From positions 186,001-250,000 of the forward strand of contig NZ_FNBL01000004.1 of NCBI RefSeq assembly GCF_900102315.1: a DNA stretch of 64,000 bases. The letters are read 5' to 3'. Below are positions 41,300-50,650 of this stretch, piece after piece. Within the stretch, counting starts at the first letter, position 1; each line of letters starts with the position of its first letter. Position numbers and translations under genes: made by a program. The stretch is from Celeribacter baekdonensis. Lineage in GTDB: Bacteria > Pseudomonadota > Alphaproteobacteria > Rhodobacterales > Rhodobacteraceae. The notes under the pieces are model-generated. The model had not been told where the DNA came from. It was given only the letters and a program-made list of their open reading frames with translations, and ran no database searches.

Positions 41300-41679
41300 G
41301 CACTCGTAAACTCATCTCTTCCGGCTCTGCTTTTGAATCCACCATGGGCTATTCCCGTGCCGTCGCTCAGGGCGATTGGTGTTTCGTGTCCGGCACAACC
41401 GGCTACGATTACGCCACAATGACCATGCCCGACAGTATCGCCGATCAGGCCCGCAATTGCTTTAAAACCATCTCGAATGCACTGGAACAGGCCGGATTTT
41501 CCCTCTCCGACACTGTGCGTGTGCAATACACAGTCAGTGACAAAGCCTTGGTCGACGATCTCATCCCGGCCCTGGGCGAAGCCCTCTCCGACATTCGCCC
41601 TGCGGCCACAATGGTGATTGCCGATCTCATCAAACCTGAGATGAAAATCGAAATCGAAATCACGGCTTTCAAGGGCTGA
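41296..41679 (+). CDS. RidA-family enamine/imine deaminase
   Basis: 127 aa. RidA proteins hydrolyse reactive enamines made by PLP enzymes such as threonine dehydratase (ilvA is at 28.8 kb). [13 protein letters not shown] and the substrate-binding [20 protein letters not shown] region carrying the conserved Arg are seen. This belongs to a divergent RidA subfamily, so activity is likely but not certain. Overlaps both neighbours. Confidence 0.9.
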   Translation: MSTRKLISSGSAFESTMGYSRAVAQGDWCFVSGTTGYDYATMTMPDSIADQARNCFKTISNALEQAGFSLSDTVRVQYTVSDKALVDDLIPALGEALSDIRPAATMVIADLIKPEMKIEIEITAFKG

Positions 41680-42839
41680 TGATGGAAGACTGGCAAAACG
41701 GCGGATTTGGTCTTTATTTTCACTGGCCGTTTTGTCAGGCAAAATGCCCATACTGCGATTTCAACTCCCATGTCGCGGCCACAATTGACCAAAAGGCATG
41801 GGAGCGCGCATATCTTTCTGAAATCGACCGGATTGCAGCGCTCACACCGGGGCGCTTGGTCAATACCATCTTTTTTGGCGGCGGCACCCCATCTTTGATG
41901 GAACCTCAGCTTGTAGATGCCATTTTAAGCCGGGTTAGAGCCTCATGGGTGCTTGCGAATGATGTCGAAATCACGCTTGAAGCCAATCCAACCTCCGTGG
42001 AAGCGGGTCGTTTTCGTGGCTATCGCGAGGCAGGCGTTAATCGTCTGTCGATGGGCATTCAATCGCTTCGTGACGACGATCTACGTCGTCTTGGCCGGCT
42101 TCATTCCGTCTCGGAAGCCCAAAAGGCCTTTGATATTGCTCGATCCGCCTTTGATCGGGTCAGCTTCGACCTGATTTACGCGCGCCAGGGCCAAACTCAA
42201 GAGGACTGGCGTTTGGAACTGCGCGAAGCCCTCTCTATGGCCGTCGATCACCTGTCCCTCTATCAACTGACCATCGAGCAAGGCACCGCCTTTGGCGATC
42301 GCTACAATCGTGGCCAATTGCGTGATCTGCCCTCGGATGACGCCGCCGCTGATATGTATTTCCTCACCCAAGAGGAATGCGATTCCGCCGGAATGCCCAG
42401 CTATGAAGTCTCTAATCATGCTCGAAAGGGGTCTGAAAGTCGGCATAACCTGATTTACTGGCGCTATGGCGACTACGCTGGCATCGGCCCAGGTGCACAC
42501 TCCCGCCTCACCCTTGGGGGACAAAAATACGCCATCGACACGCCTCTCTCACCGGCTCTTTGGCTCGCCTCCGTTGACGCTAAGGGCCATGGCGAACAAG
42601 AGCGCTACACTCTGCCCGGCTATGATCAGGCCCTCGAATACCTCATGATGGGACTTAGAATTTCAGAAGGGGTTGATTTAGCCCGGCTTTCCGCTCTCTT
42701 TGGATATGATTACTCCATTAAAAACAAATACTTAGTAGAAGACGGATTTCTAAAATCAGAAAACGGGCGCCTTTCCGTAACTGGAAAAGGCCGCCCGCTG
42801 TTAAATGCCATCATTCGGGATTTGATCCCGGACGCTTAA
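41679..42839 (+). CDS. hemW: Radical SAM heme chaperone HemW
   Basis: 386 aa. The radical SAM motif is C19-xxx-C23-xx-C26 (FCQAKCPYCDFN), followed by IFFGGGTPSLM and GVNRLSMGIQSL. HemW-type proteins were once annotated as oxygen-independent coproporphyrinogen oxidase; they lack the fourth HemN cysteine and bind heme for delivery. Last gene of the rph operon. Its stop overlaps the parB stop on the other strand, and its 3' end contains the parB terminator. Confidence 0.93.
   Translation: MMEDWQNGGFGLYFHWPFCQAKCPYCDFNSHVAATIDQKAWERAYLSEIDRIAALTPGRLVNTIFFGGGTPSLMEPQLVDAILSRVRASWVLANDVEITLEANPTSVEAGRFRGYREAGVNRLSMGIQSLRDDDLRRLGRLHSVSEAQKAFDIARSAFDRVSFDLIYARQGQTQEDWRLELREALSMAVDHLSLYQLTIEQGTAFGDRYNRGQLRDLPSDDAAADMYFLTQEECDSAGMPSYEVSNHARKGSESRHNLIYWRYGDYAGIGPGAHSRLTLGGQKYAIDTPLSPALWLASVDAKGHGEQERYTLPGYDQALEYLMMGLRISEGVDLARLSALFGYDYSIKNKYLVEDGFLKSENGRLSVTGKGRPLLNAIIRDLIPDA
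42757..42797 (-). terminator. Terminator for parAB embedded in hemW
   Basis: On the minus strand a long hairpin (arms 42797-42783 and 42776-42764, about 13 pairs with two bulges, six-base loop) is followed by TTTTCTGATTTT. It starts about 40 bp after the parB stop. It lies within the hemW coding sequence. On the plus strand no T-run follows, so it acts only on the parB side. Confidence 0.65.
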
Positions 42840-43744
42840 ACGCCCTTAGATAAAATTCTGCAAATCGTATCCAGATCATCCAAAGTCGCGTAGGAGATCG
42901 AAAGCTTACCGCTCTCTGACCCGTCTTTGTGATCAATCTCCACCTTCATGCCCACCGTAGCTGACAAATCAGCCTCCAAAGCACGGGTATCGGCGTCCTT
43001 TTCAGAGGCACGGAAGGATTTTACCGCCTTCGGCTGAGTTGGGGTCTTTTCAGCCTTTACAAGCTTTTCGGCATCCCGCACCGAAAGCCCACCTTTCACA
43101 ATTCGTTTCGCCAGTTCGGCCGGATTTTCCGCCGTCACCAGAGCGCGGGCGTGGCCAGCAGAAAGGTGACCATCGACAACCAAATCCTGAACATCCGACG
43201 GCAAATGAAGCAGTCGCATCAAGTTCGCGATATGGCTACGGCTTTTGCCCAATGCATCAGAGAGCTTTTCCTGTGTGTGGCCAAACCGCTCCATCAATTG
43301 CTTATAGCCTGCCGCCTCTTCAATCGCATTCAGGTCAGCGCGCTGAATGTTCTCGATAATCGCAACTTCAAGAACCTCAGTGTCTGTGTAAGCGCGTAAA
43401 ATGACAGGAAGTTCATGTAATCTGGCCAATTGGGACGCACGCCAACGACGCTCCCCAGCCACAATCTCATAGTCACCAGCATTTCTTGGGCTTTCGCGTA
43501 CGATCAAAGGTTGAATCACACCTTTTTCGCGAATGGAATTGGCCAAATCGTCCAATGCGCCCTGCTCAAAGGTCCGCCGTGGCTGATCTGGATTCGGCAC
43601 GATTTTCTCAATCGGCACCATCATGTCAGGCCGGCGAGGTTCTTTTGTATCTGATGCGCCACCAATTTCTGGCGCGACGTCCGCCATCAATGCTGACAAA
43701 CCACGCCCGAGACCGCGGGTTTTTGGCTTCGTCGGATTTTCCAT
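42836..43744 (-). CDS. parB: Chromosome partitioning protein ParB
   Basis: 302 aa. ParB binds parS and spreads as a CTP-dependent clamp to organise the origin region. An N-terminal ParA-stimulating segment GLGRGLSALMADV is followed by NPDQPRRTFE (51-60) and the CTP-binding motif GERRWRA (97-103). A helix-turn-helix around KLSDALGKSRSHIANLMRLL and a C-terminal dimerisation domain follow. It lies 3 bp after parA. Cognate parS sites are present in rsmG and mnmG. Confidence 0.97.
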   Translation of the reverse strand: MENPTKPKTRGLGRGLSALMADVAPEIGGASDTKEPRRPDMMVPIEKIVPNPDQPRRTFEQGALDDLANSIREKGVIQPLIVRESPRNAGDYEIVAGERRWRASQLARLHELPVILRAYTDTEVLEVAIIENIQRADLNAIEEAAGYKQLMERFGHTQEKLSDALGKSRSHIANLMRLLHLPSDVQDLVVDGHLSAGHARALVTAENPAELAKRIVKGGLSVRDAEKLVKAEKTPTQPKAVKSFRASEKDADTRALEADLSATVGMKVEIDHKDGSESGKLSISYATLDDLDTICRILSKGV

Positions 43745-43747
43745 CTC

Positions 43748-44548
43748 TTATTTACCCCTCTTTGCAGCGACTTCGGTCGCCAAAGCCCTGTAGGCCAAGC
43801 TACCCTTGGAATTCGAATCGTATTGAAGAACAGGTAAAGCAAAAGATGGTGCTTCACTGACACGTACATTGCGCGGAATCACCGTTTGAAACACCAATTC
43901 TCCCAAATTTTCGCGCGCATCCAACTCCACCTGACGAGACAGATTGTTTCGTTGATCATACATCGTCAACACAACCCCCTCGATTCTCAAATTTGGATTC
44001 GCTGTCTGGCGCACCTCTCGTACAGATAACATCAACTGAGACAAGCCTTCGAGTGCAAAAAACTCGCTTTGAAGCGGCACCAAAACGGAATCAGCGGCGA
44101 CCATTGCATTCACCGTCAACAGGCTGAGCGATGGAGGGCAGTCAATTAAAATAAAATCAAACAGATAGCCATCAATTGCCGGCTGACGTAGCGCGTCATG
44201 CAAAAGAAAGCTTCGCTTTTCGCTTGAAACCATTTCAATGTCGGCAGAGCTCAAATCTACGGTCGCAGGCGAAATCCAGAGGCCTTCGATATCAGTTGTT
44301 TGAATAACATCGTGTAAATCCACATCCCCAAGAACAAGGTCATAGGTTGTGAATTTGCGACTCTCTATATCGATTCCCAAGCCAGTTGAGGCGTTCCCTT
44401 GCGGATCAAGATCTACAACAAGGACACGAAACCCGTTTTCAACCAGCGCAGCAGCCAAATTTATAGCTGTCGTTGTCTTCCCGACACCGCCCTTTTGGTT
44501 CGCGACTGCAATAATCTTGGGGCCTGGCGGGCGAGTGGGATCAGACAC
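43748..44548 (-). CDS. parA: Chromosome partitioning ATPase ParA
   Basis: 266 aa, MinD/ParA family. The deviant Walker A motif KGGVGKTT is at 19-26, Walker A' is VLVVDLDPQGNAS and Walker B is FILIDCPPSLSLL. It forms the nucleoid-bound gradient that moves ParB-parS complexes. Overlaps the end of rsmG by 8 bp within mnmE-mnmG-rsmG-parA-parB. Confidence 0.97.
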   Translation of the reverse strand: MSDPTRPPGPKIIAVANQKGGVGKTTTAINLAAALVENGFRVLVVDLDPQGNASTGLGIDIESRKFTTYDLVLGDVDLHDVIQTTDIEGLWISPATVDLSSADIEMVSSEKRSFLLHDALRQPAIDGYLFDFILIDCPPSLSLLTVNAMVAADSVLVPLQSEFFALEGLSQLMLSVREVRQTANPNLRIEGVVLTMYDQRNNLSRQVELDARENLGELVFQTVIPRNVRVSEAPSFALPVLQYDSNSKGSLAYRALATEVAAKRGK

Positions 44549-45158
44549 GTCTTATATCTCCAATAAGAAGGGTGACGGCATCTTGGCCCGTCGCGCTTGG
44601 ATATTCTTCGTAGGTGAAGCGCCAAGTTTCAAGAGATTCTGCGATCTCATTTGACACATTGGCCCCTTTTTGGAATATGGCCAGCCCAGACTCAGAAAGA
44701 TGGCGCTCGGCATAGTTTAAAAGCAGTGGCAAAGCTGCAAGCGCACGCGCGGAAATGATATCTGCATTGAGGGGCGGAATATCTTCGATGCGTTTTGCTA
44801 TTACAGTGACGGGAACGTTCAAATCGCGCGCCACAGTTCGAAGGAATTCCGCCTTTCTTTGGTCGGATTCAACCAAAGTAAATGCCATTTCTGGTGCATG
44901 TTCAGCAGCCAAAACAGCGCAGACCAAACCAGGGAACCCTCCCCCACTTCCAATATCCACCCAAGATTTGCTTTCTTTTGGCGCCAAAGCAAACACCTGA
45001 GCCGAATCCAAAAAATGTCTATCCCAAGCATTTTCAACTGTGGACTTTGCCACAAGGTTTATGGCGGGGTTCCATTTCTTTAAAATTGAAAAATAGGCCT
45101 CAAGTCGCTCGAATGTTTCACGTGAAACATCCAAGCCCGCAAATGCAATTTTATTCAT
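44541..45158 (-). CDS. rsmG: 16S rRNA (guanine-527-N7)-methyltransferase RsmG
   Basis: 205 aa. SAM motif WVDIGSGGGFPGLV and N-terminal RLEAYFSILKKWNPAINLV are family signatures. It starts at TAATG, sharing one base with the mnmG stop. Codons 10-16 carry a perfect parS palindrome, which constrains the protein there (DVSRETFE). Confidence 0.96.
   Translation of the reverse strand: MNKIAFAGLDVSRETFERLEAYFSILKKWNPAINLVAKSTVENAWDRHFLDSAQVFALAPKESKSWVDIGSGGGFPGLVCAVLAAEHAPEMAFTLVESDQRKAEFLRTVARDLNVPVTVIAKRIEDIPPLNADIISARALAALPLLLNYAERHLSESGLAIFQKGANVSNEIAESLETWRFTYEEYPSATGQDAVTLLIGDIRRV
45114..45129. promoter_or_regulatory. parS site 1 (inside rsmG)
   Basis: A perfect 16-bp TGTTTCACGTGAAACA, extending to an 18-bp palindrome at 45113-45130. 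This is the consensus ParB-binding site conserved across bacteria. Confidence 0.95.
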
Positions 45159-47053
45159 TAAGACGCCTTTGCTTTCTTTCCTTGACGCATACGTGCAAGA
45201 ATAAGTGTGGTCGCAGCCGGGGTCATCCCCTCAACACGGCCGGCTTGAGCGATCGTCTGTGGGCGCACGTGCTCCAGTTTCATACGAAGCTCATTCGAAA
45301 GTCCGACGAGCGCAGAATAATCGAAATCATCGGGGATAATTTGTTTTTCATCCCGCTTCATCGCCAAAACATCCCGCTGTTGCCGTTCAATGTAAGTGGC
45401 ATACAACGCATCCTTTGAAAGTTGCTCGCGAATATCGCCGTCGACTTCTGCAAACGTCTGATCAAGCTTGATTATTTCATCATAATCGACATCAGGGAAT
45501 GACAGAATTTGGAACGCATTGCGGCGACTGCCATCAGAACTGGCGCGGATTCCAACTTCTGACATCTGTTTTGGCGTGAAAACAGCACTCTCTAAAAGAG
45601 TTCTACCGCTCGCGAGGGCTTCCATCTTTTGAGTGAATGCTTGTCTTCTTTTTTGACCAACAAGACCTAAGCCCAACCCAACAGGCGTTAATCTTTGGTC
45701 TGCATTATCCGCGCGCAGGGACAATCTGAACTCCGCACGCGAGGTGAACATGCGATAAGGTTCAGTCACACCACGCGTCACCAAATCGTCAATCATCACA
45801 CCGATGTAGCTTTCCGAACGCGCGAAAACCGTCGTCTCCATTTCCAAGGATTTGCGTGCGGCGTTTAAGCCAGCCACAAGACCTTGTGCTGCAGCCTCTT
45901 CATATCCCGTGGTCCCATTGATCTGCCCTGCAAGGAAAAGTCCCGGCACATCGCGCAGTTCAAGCGTCATTCGAAGCGCACGGGGATCCACATAATCATA
46001 CTCAATCGCATACCCTGGCTGAAGGATCTCAACAGTTTCAAGACCGCGAATGGAGCGCACATAAGCCTCTTGAACATCGACTGGAAGAGAGGTTGAAATG
46101 CCGTTTGGATAAACTGTGTCGTCATCTACGCCTTCAGGTTCCAAAAAAATCTGATGGGAGGTTTTGTCGGCAAAGCGGACAACTTTGTCCTCGATCGAAG
46201 GGCAATAACGCGGGCCGACGCCTTCGATATGGCCGCCATACATTGCAGATCGAGACAAATTTTCGCGAATGATGTCGTGAGTAGCCTCATTCGTATGCGT
46301 GATCCCGCAAGACACCTGACGCGCCGTTGGAGCCCGATTGAGGAAAGAGAACATCACAGGTTCATCATCACCCGGCTGTTCTTCGAGAATATCCCAATTG
46401 ATGGTTTTGCCATTTAAGCGCGGAGGGGTTCCCGTTTTGAGCCGCCCCATTGGCAGGCCAAATCCATATAGCCGCTCAGCCAAAGCAACAGAGGGCTTAT
46501 CCCCCATACGGCCGCCCGCATGGCTGACATCGCCAATATGTATCAAGCCATTCAAGAATGTCCCGGTCGTTAAAACAACTGCACCGCAAGAAATCTCAGA
46601 GCCATCAGCCAAAATGACGCCGGAAATCTGCGCGTCCTGCATCACAAGGTCGGCAACCTCAGCTTCAATGATGGTCAGGTTTTCCGTTGTGGAAAGCTCT
46701 TTCAACATCTCTTCGCGGTAAATCTTCCGATCTGCCTGGGCGCGCGGACCCTGTACTGCCGGACCTTTTCGACGGTTCAAAAGGCGAAATTGAATCCCGG
46801 CCTTATCCGCAATTCGCCCCATAACGCCGTCCAAAGCATCAATTTCCCGCACAAGGTGGCCCTTTCCAAGCCCCCCAATGGCAGGATTACAGGACATGAC
46901 GCCAATATTGCTGCGCTTAAGTGTGATCAGAGCGGTCCGAGCCCCTGTCCGAGCTGCCGCAGCGGCAGCGTCAGATCCAGCGTGGCCGCCACCAACGACG
47001 ACAACATCAAAGTCGGTATGTTTCACGTGAAACACTCCTTGCGCCATTTTCAT
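45158..47053 (-). CDS. mnmG: tRNA uridine-34 carboxymethylaminomethyl-modifying enzyme MnmG
   Basis: 631 aa if it starts at the ATG at 47053, which overlaps the mnmE stop (ATGA); the ATG at 47047 is an alternative with better spacing. FAD enzyme acting with MnmE on the wobble uridine. FAD motif [42 protein letters not shown] and [22 protein letters not shown] are seen. A parS site lies in its first codons (VFHVKH). Confidence 0.97.
   Translation of the reverse strand: MKMAQGVFHVKHTDFDVVVVGGGHAGSDAAAAAARTGARTALITLKRSNIGVMSCNPAIGGLGKGHLVREIDALDGVMGRIADKAGIQFRLLNRRKGPAVQGPRAQADRKIYREEMLKELSTTENLTIIEAEVADLVMQDAQISGVILADGSEISCGAVVLTTGTFLNGLIHIGDVSHAGGRMGDKPSVALAERLYGFGLPMGRLKTGTPPRLNGKTINWDILEEQPGDDEPVMFSFLNRAPTARQVSCGITHTNEATHDIIRENLSRSAMYGGHIEGVGPRYCPSIEDKVVRFADKTSHQIFLEPEGVDDDTVYPNGISTSLPVDVQEAYVRSIRGLETVEILQPGYAIEYDYVDPRALRMTLELRDVPGLFLAGQINGTTGYEEAAAQGLVAGLNAARKSLEMETTVFARSESYIGVMIDDLVTRGVTEPYRMFTSRAEFRLSLRADNADQRLTPVGLGLGLVGQKRRQAFTQKMEALASGRTLLESAVFTPKQMSEVGIRASSDGSRRNAFQILSFPDVDYDEIIKLDQTFAEVDGDIREQLSKDALYATYIERQQRDVLAMKRDEKQIIPDDFDYSALVGLSNELRMKLEHVRPQTIAQAGRVEGMTPAATTLILARMRQGKKAKAS
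47019..47034. promoter_or_regulatory. parS site 2 (inside mnmG)
   Basis: A second perfect TGTTTCACGTGAAACA lies 1905 bp from site 1 and about 3.3 kb from the candidate origin. Confidence 0.95.
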
Positions 47054-48345
47054 TTCCCAATGCAAAAACTGGAGAAAATCTCTCCGAGGATAGTTTCAAC
47101 GTCAACCCGCCCCACAAGGCAATTGAGCGCATGGATTGCAGTGCGCAACTCTTCTGCTGCCAACTCGGTCCGATCTGCCCCGAGCAATACTTCATTTTGC
47201 GCTGATTCTAAAGAGAGCAGTGCATCACGAATTGCAACTCTGTGGCGTTCGCGGATGGCGGACGACGCCGACGAAGCGCGTTCCGTCAAAGTCGTAGAAA
47301 TCTGGGCGACCATGACGTCGATCCCCTGCCCGGTCTTTCCGGACACCGAAAGCCATTTACCACGAACCGACCCGTCATCATCCTTGCTGAGAACCAAAAG
47401 ATCACCCTCTTCTGGTTCGATCTCAGGAGCAGCGTCTTTATCCGCCAATAAGATGACACGCAAATCAGCGTATTTTGCCCGTTCACGCGCACGCTCAATA
47501 CCAATCGCTTCAACAACATCTTCGGTCTCACGCAGGCCCGCCGTGTCCAAAAGAGTCACAGGCAATCCGCCAAGCTCCATTCGAACTTCAATCACATCGC
47601 GCGTGGTCCCGGCGACCTCGGAGGTGATCGCTGCATCGCGTCCCGCCAGTGCATTTAACAGCGTGGACTTTCCGGCATTTGGTGGACCGACGATGGCCAC
47701 TTCAAAGCCATCGCGAATGCGCTCGGCCATCTTTGCCCCACGCGCCTCGGTTTCGAGATCCAACATAACAGTCGTGATCAGTTCAAGAACTTCTGGCGAG
47801 ACATCGACAGGAACCTCCTCATCTGCGAAATCAATCGTGGCCTCAATCAAGGCCGCAGCACGCACAAGAGCAGTACGCCAACGCTCAACCTTTTCACCAA
47901 GCACACCAGAGAAGACCTTTAGGGCTTGCCGTCTTTGCGCTTCGGTTTCTGCTTCGATCAGATCAGCAAGACCCTCAACCTGGGCCAGGTCGAGACGTTC
48001 GTTTTCAAGCGCCCGACGCGTAAATTCACCCGCCTCCGCAAGGCGCAACCCCTCCATCTCAGAAAGAATGCGCAACACAGCATTCACAATTGCGATAGAA
48101 CCGTGGAGTTGCAGTTCCGCGCTTTCTTCTCCGGTGAATGACGCACCTTTTTCAAAGCAAATGACCAAAGCCTCATCAAGCACCTCGCCCGCCGCGTCAC
48201 GCAGAATGCGTAGGGCTGTGCGCCGTGCAGATGGCACACCACCGGTAAGGTTTTTGACAGCCAAAAATGCAAGCGGCCCGGAAATCCGGACCACTGCGAC
48301 GCCTGCTTTGCCGCGGGCCGATGCCAGGGCGTATATCGTATCCAT
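47050..48345 (-). CDS. mnmE: tRNA modification GTPase MnmE
   Basis: 431 aa. The N-terminal tetrahydrofolate-binding domain ([34 protein letters not shown]) precedes a G domain with G1 GPPNAGKST (220-228) and G3 [10 protein letters not shown]. The C-terminus FCIGK carries the catalytic cysteine. It works with MnmG, whose gene overlaps. 24 bp after rho. Confidence 0.97.
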   Translation of the reverse strand: MDTIYALASARGKAGVAVVRISGPLAFLAVKNLTGGVPSARRTALRILRDAAGEVLDEALVICFEKGASFTGEESAELQLHGSIAIVNAVLRILSEMEGLRLAEAGEFTRRALENERLDLAQVEGLADLIEAETEAQRRQALKVFSGVLGEKVERWRTALVRAAALIEATIDFADEEVPVDVSPEVLELITTVMLDLETEARGAKMAERIRDGFEVAIVGPPNAGKSTLLNALAGRDAAITSEVAGTTRDVIEVRMELGGLPVTLLDTAGLRETEDVVEAIGIERARERAKYADLRVILLADKDAAPEIEPEEGDLLVLSKDDDGSVRGKWLSVSGKTGQGIDVMVAQISTTLTERASSASSAIRERHRVAIRDALLSLESAQNEVLLGADRTELAAEELRTAIHALNCLVGRVDVETILGEIFSSFCIGK

Positions 48346-48369
48346 AGGATAACCTATTGATATTAAATG

Positions 48370-49641
48370 TTAAGCGTTCATAGAATCGAAGAATTCGGCG
48401 TTGCTCTTGGTCTGTTTCAACTTCGAGATCAGGAATTCAATCGCATCGGTTGTCCCCATCGGGTTCAAGATACGGCGCAACACATAGGTTTTCTGAAGAT
48501 CTTTCGAATCGACCAAAAGTTCTTCTTTGCGGGTGCCGGATTTGAGAATATCCATCGCCGGGAAGACACGTTTGTCCGCAACCTTACGATCCAAAACAAT
48601 CTCGGCGTTGCCGGTCCCTTTGAATTCTTCAAAGATGACCTCATCCATGCGCGATCCAGTGTCGATCAAGGCGGTGGCGATGATCGTCAAAGACCCACCC
48701 TCCTCGATGTTACGTGCAGCCCCAAAGAAGCGCTTGGGACGCTGCAACGCATTCGCATCGACACCACCTGTCAGAACCTTGCCCGACGACGGCACAACCG
48801 TGTTAAAGGCGCGGCCAAGGCGGGTGATGGAGTCGAGCAGGATGACCACATCGCGTTTATGTTCGACCAGACGTTTGGCTTTCTCAATCACCATTTCAGA
48901 GACAGCGACGTGGCGCGTTGCCGGTTCGTCAAAGGTCGAAGAAATCACCTCGCCTTTCACAGACCGCTGCATGTCCGTCACCTCTTCGGGACGCTCGTCG
49001 ATCAACAGAACGATCAGGTAGCATTCCGGGTGGTTGGTTTCGATCGAATGCGCGATATTTTGCAACAAAACGGTTTTACCCGTGCGCGGCGGCGCAACGA
49101 TCAGCGCACGCTGACCTTTACCAATAGGCGCAACAAGGTCGATGATCCGAGCAGAACGATCTTTCAGCGTCGGATCTTCGATCTCCAATTTAAAGCGCTC
49201 ATCCGGATAAAGCGGCGTCAGGTTGTCAAAGTTGATCTTGTGACGGGCTTTCTCAGGCTCTTCAAAGTTGATCTGTGTGACCTTGGTGATCGCAAAATAG
49301 CGTTCGTTTTCATCAGGTGCCAACATGACACCTTCCACGGTGTCGCCGGTGCGCAAACCATGCTGACGGATCACATCCGGGGAGACATAAATGTCATCAG
49401 GACCCGGAAGGTAGTTCGCTTCAGGTGCGCGCAGAAACCCGAACCCATCTTGCAACACTTCAAGCACGCCATCACCGGAGATTTCCCAATCATCCTCTGC
49501 CCGCTCTTTCAGGATCGAGAACATCATCTCGCCCTTACGCATGGTTGAGGCGTTTTCGATCTCAAGCTCCTCTGCCATTGAAAGGAGGTCTTTGGGGCTC
49601 TTGGCTTTGAGATCGGCCAGATTAAGGGTGGTGGTTGTCAT
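48370..49641 (-). CDS. rho: Transcription termination factor Rho
   Basis: 423 aa from the ATG at 49641. An RNA-dependent hexameric ATPase that ends transcription. The N-terminal OB fold has [19 protein letters not shown], Walker A is APPRTGKT (183-190), and [20 protein letters not shown] marks the Q/R-loop region. It heads or shares the long minus-strand unit with mnmE. The 165-bp region before it has no evident structure. Confidence 0.98.
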   Translation of the reverse strand: MTTTTLNLADLKAKSPKDLLSMAEELEIENASTMRKGEMMFSILKERAEDDWEISGDGVLEVLQDGFGFLRAPEANYLPGPDDIYVSPDVIRQHGLRTGDTVEGVMLAPDENERYFAITKVTQINFEEPEKARHKINFDNLTPLYPDERFKLEIEDPTLKDRSARIIDLVAPIGKGQRALIVAPPRTGKTVLLQNIAHSIETNHPECYLIVLLIDERPEEVTDMQRSVKGEVISSTFDEPATRHVAVSEMVIEKAKRLVEHKRDVVILLDSITRLGRAFNTVVPSSGKVLTGGVDANALQRPKRFFGAARNIEEGGSLTIIATALIDTGSRMDEVIFEEFKGTGNAEIVLDRKVADKRVFPAMDILKSGTRKEELLVDSKDLQKTYVLRRILNPMGTTDAIEFLISKLKQTKSNAEFFDSMNA

Positions 49642-49806
49642 GAAAAAATCCGTCTCGACCGACTCATTGAGCGGTCTCTTGGTCAAATTATACTGGAGAA
49701 TCCCTTTGAAGCCGGACGGCTGGGATTTGAGAGTACATAGGAACAGAAAGAGGGTAAGTCAATCATTCTCGGAAAGAACTGGCAATGTTCACTAAGCGGA
49801 CTTGGA

Positions 49807-50259
49807 TCAAAATGGTTTGGCGATGATCATGATCACGATGATGATCATCAAAAGCGTCGGCAATTCGTTCATCATCCGATACTGACGCCCTGTGCGCGTG
49901 TTGGTCCCCGCGACAAATTCTTTGCGGCGCAATCCAAGCCAATAGTGAAACCAAGTCATTGCAATCACAGAGCCAGCTTTAATCCAGGACCAACCTGCAG
50001 ACCAATCGACGATCCCTGGCGTCATCACAAGGCAAAGCCCAAAAATCCACGTCGAAATCATAGCAGGGTTCATGATCAATTTGAGCAGTTTCAGTTCCAT
50101 ATCCTGAAACAAAATATCCGCTTCACTGTCCTGTTTCACGCTTTCAGTGTGACGAACAAAAAGGCGAGGGAGATAAAAAATCCCAGCCATCCAAGCGATC
50201 ACAGAAATTACATGCAGGGATTTTACCCATGGATATGCGCTTGCCAAAATATCGCCCAT
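49807..50259 (-). CDS. hemJ: Protoporphyrinogen oxidase HemJ
   Basis: 150 aa, four hydrophobic segments (VISVIAWMAGIFYLPRLFV, AMISTWIFGLCLVM, WIKAGSVIAMTWFHYWLG, LPTLLMIIIVIMIIA). HemJ replaces HemG/HemY for the penultimate heme step in most alphaproteobacteria. The conserved His in SLHVISV (about 16) and basic LRRKEF are present. A GGGAG ribosome site precedes the ATG. It borders the candidate origin. Confidence 0.93.
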   Translation of the reverse strand: MGDILASAYPWVKSLHVISVIAWMAGIFYLPRLFVRHTESVKQDSEADILFQDMELKLLKLIMNPAMISTWIFGLCLVMTPGIVDWSAGWSWIKAGSVIAMTWFHYWLGLRRKEFVAGTNTRTGRQYRMMNELPTLLMIIIVIMIIAKPF

Positions 50260-50332
50260 GATCGTCTCCCTTGGTTCACTCTCTTAATAAAATAAAAAGA
50301 AAGAAAAGAAAGATGATGTTGTTAGTAAGGCC

Positions 50333-50341
50333 TGTGGATAA
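50333..50341 (-). promoter_or_regulatory. DnaA box, perfect
   Basis: TTATCCACA on the minus strand, identical to the consensus strong box. Confidence 0.8.
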
Positions 50342-50397
50342 TGGGGATTATTGAGATACCCACACAGTTCTCCTCCGGTTCAAAACGCAGCTTCATT

Positions 50398-50406
50398 CTA
50401 TCCACA
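50398..50406 (+). promoter_or_regulatory. DnaA box-like site, one mismatch
   Basis: CTATCCACA, differing from TTATCCACA only at the first base. Confidence 0.6.
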
Positions 50407-50529
50407 AGACGGGATAAATCATTTTTATGCTTTGAATTCAGTATTTTGAGAAAGTAGACTTCCAAAAGTACGGGGATAAAACAGTTTCACGTGATGGATG
50501 AAAAAACCGCCCCGTCATCGATAGATTTC

Positions 50530-50538
50530 TTTTCCACA
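50530..50538 (+). promoter_or_regulatory. DnaA box
   Basis: TTTTCCACA, matching TTWTNCACA. Confidence 0.65.
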
Positions 50539-50639
50539 CAGGAGAAAGAGTGCGTATTTTTCCTGAACCAGCCCTGATATCCCCAAGGCAGGTCAATCAG
50601 GTCGATTTCGGTCATTTGGTCAACGCAAACGCACAGGAG

Positions 50640-50648
50640 TTTTCCACA
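50640..50648 (+). promoter_or_regulatory. DnaA box between maf ribosome site and start
   Basis: TTTTCCACA, matching TTWTNCACA, placed directly after AGGAG (50635-50639) and just before the maf start. Confidence 0.6.
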
Positions 50649-50650
50649 GA

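Larger units (their letters stand above)
50281..50650. other. Candidate chromosomal replication origin (oriC)
   Basis: The 394-bp gene-free gap between hemJ and maf carries four DnaA-box-like 9-mers, an A-rich tract (50281-50320), two copies of GGGATAAA (50411, 50473) and a degenerate parS. Genes leave it in both directions: hemJ to parB on the minus strand, maf to dnaQ on the plus strand. parAB and parS lie within 8 kb. I see no GANTC site inside it. Assignment is by position and motifs only; GC skew was not computed. Confidence 0.75.
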
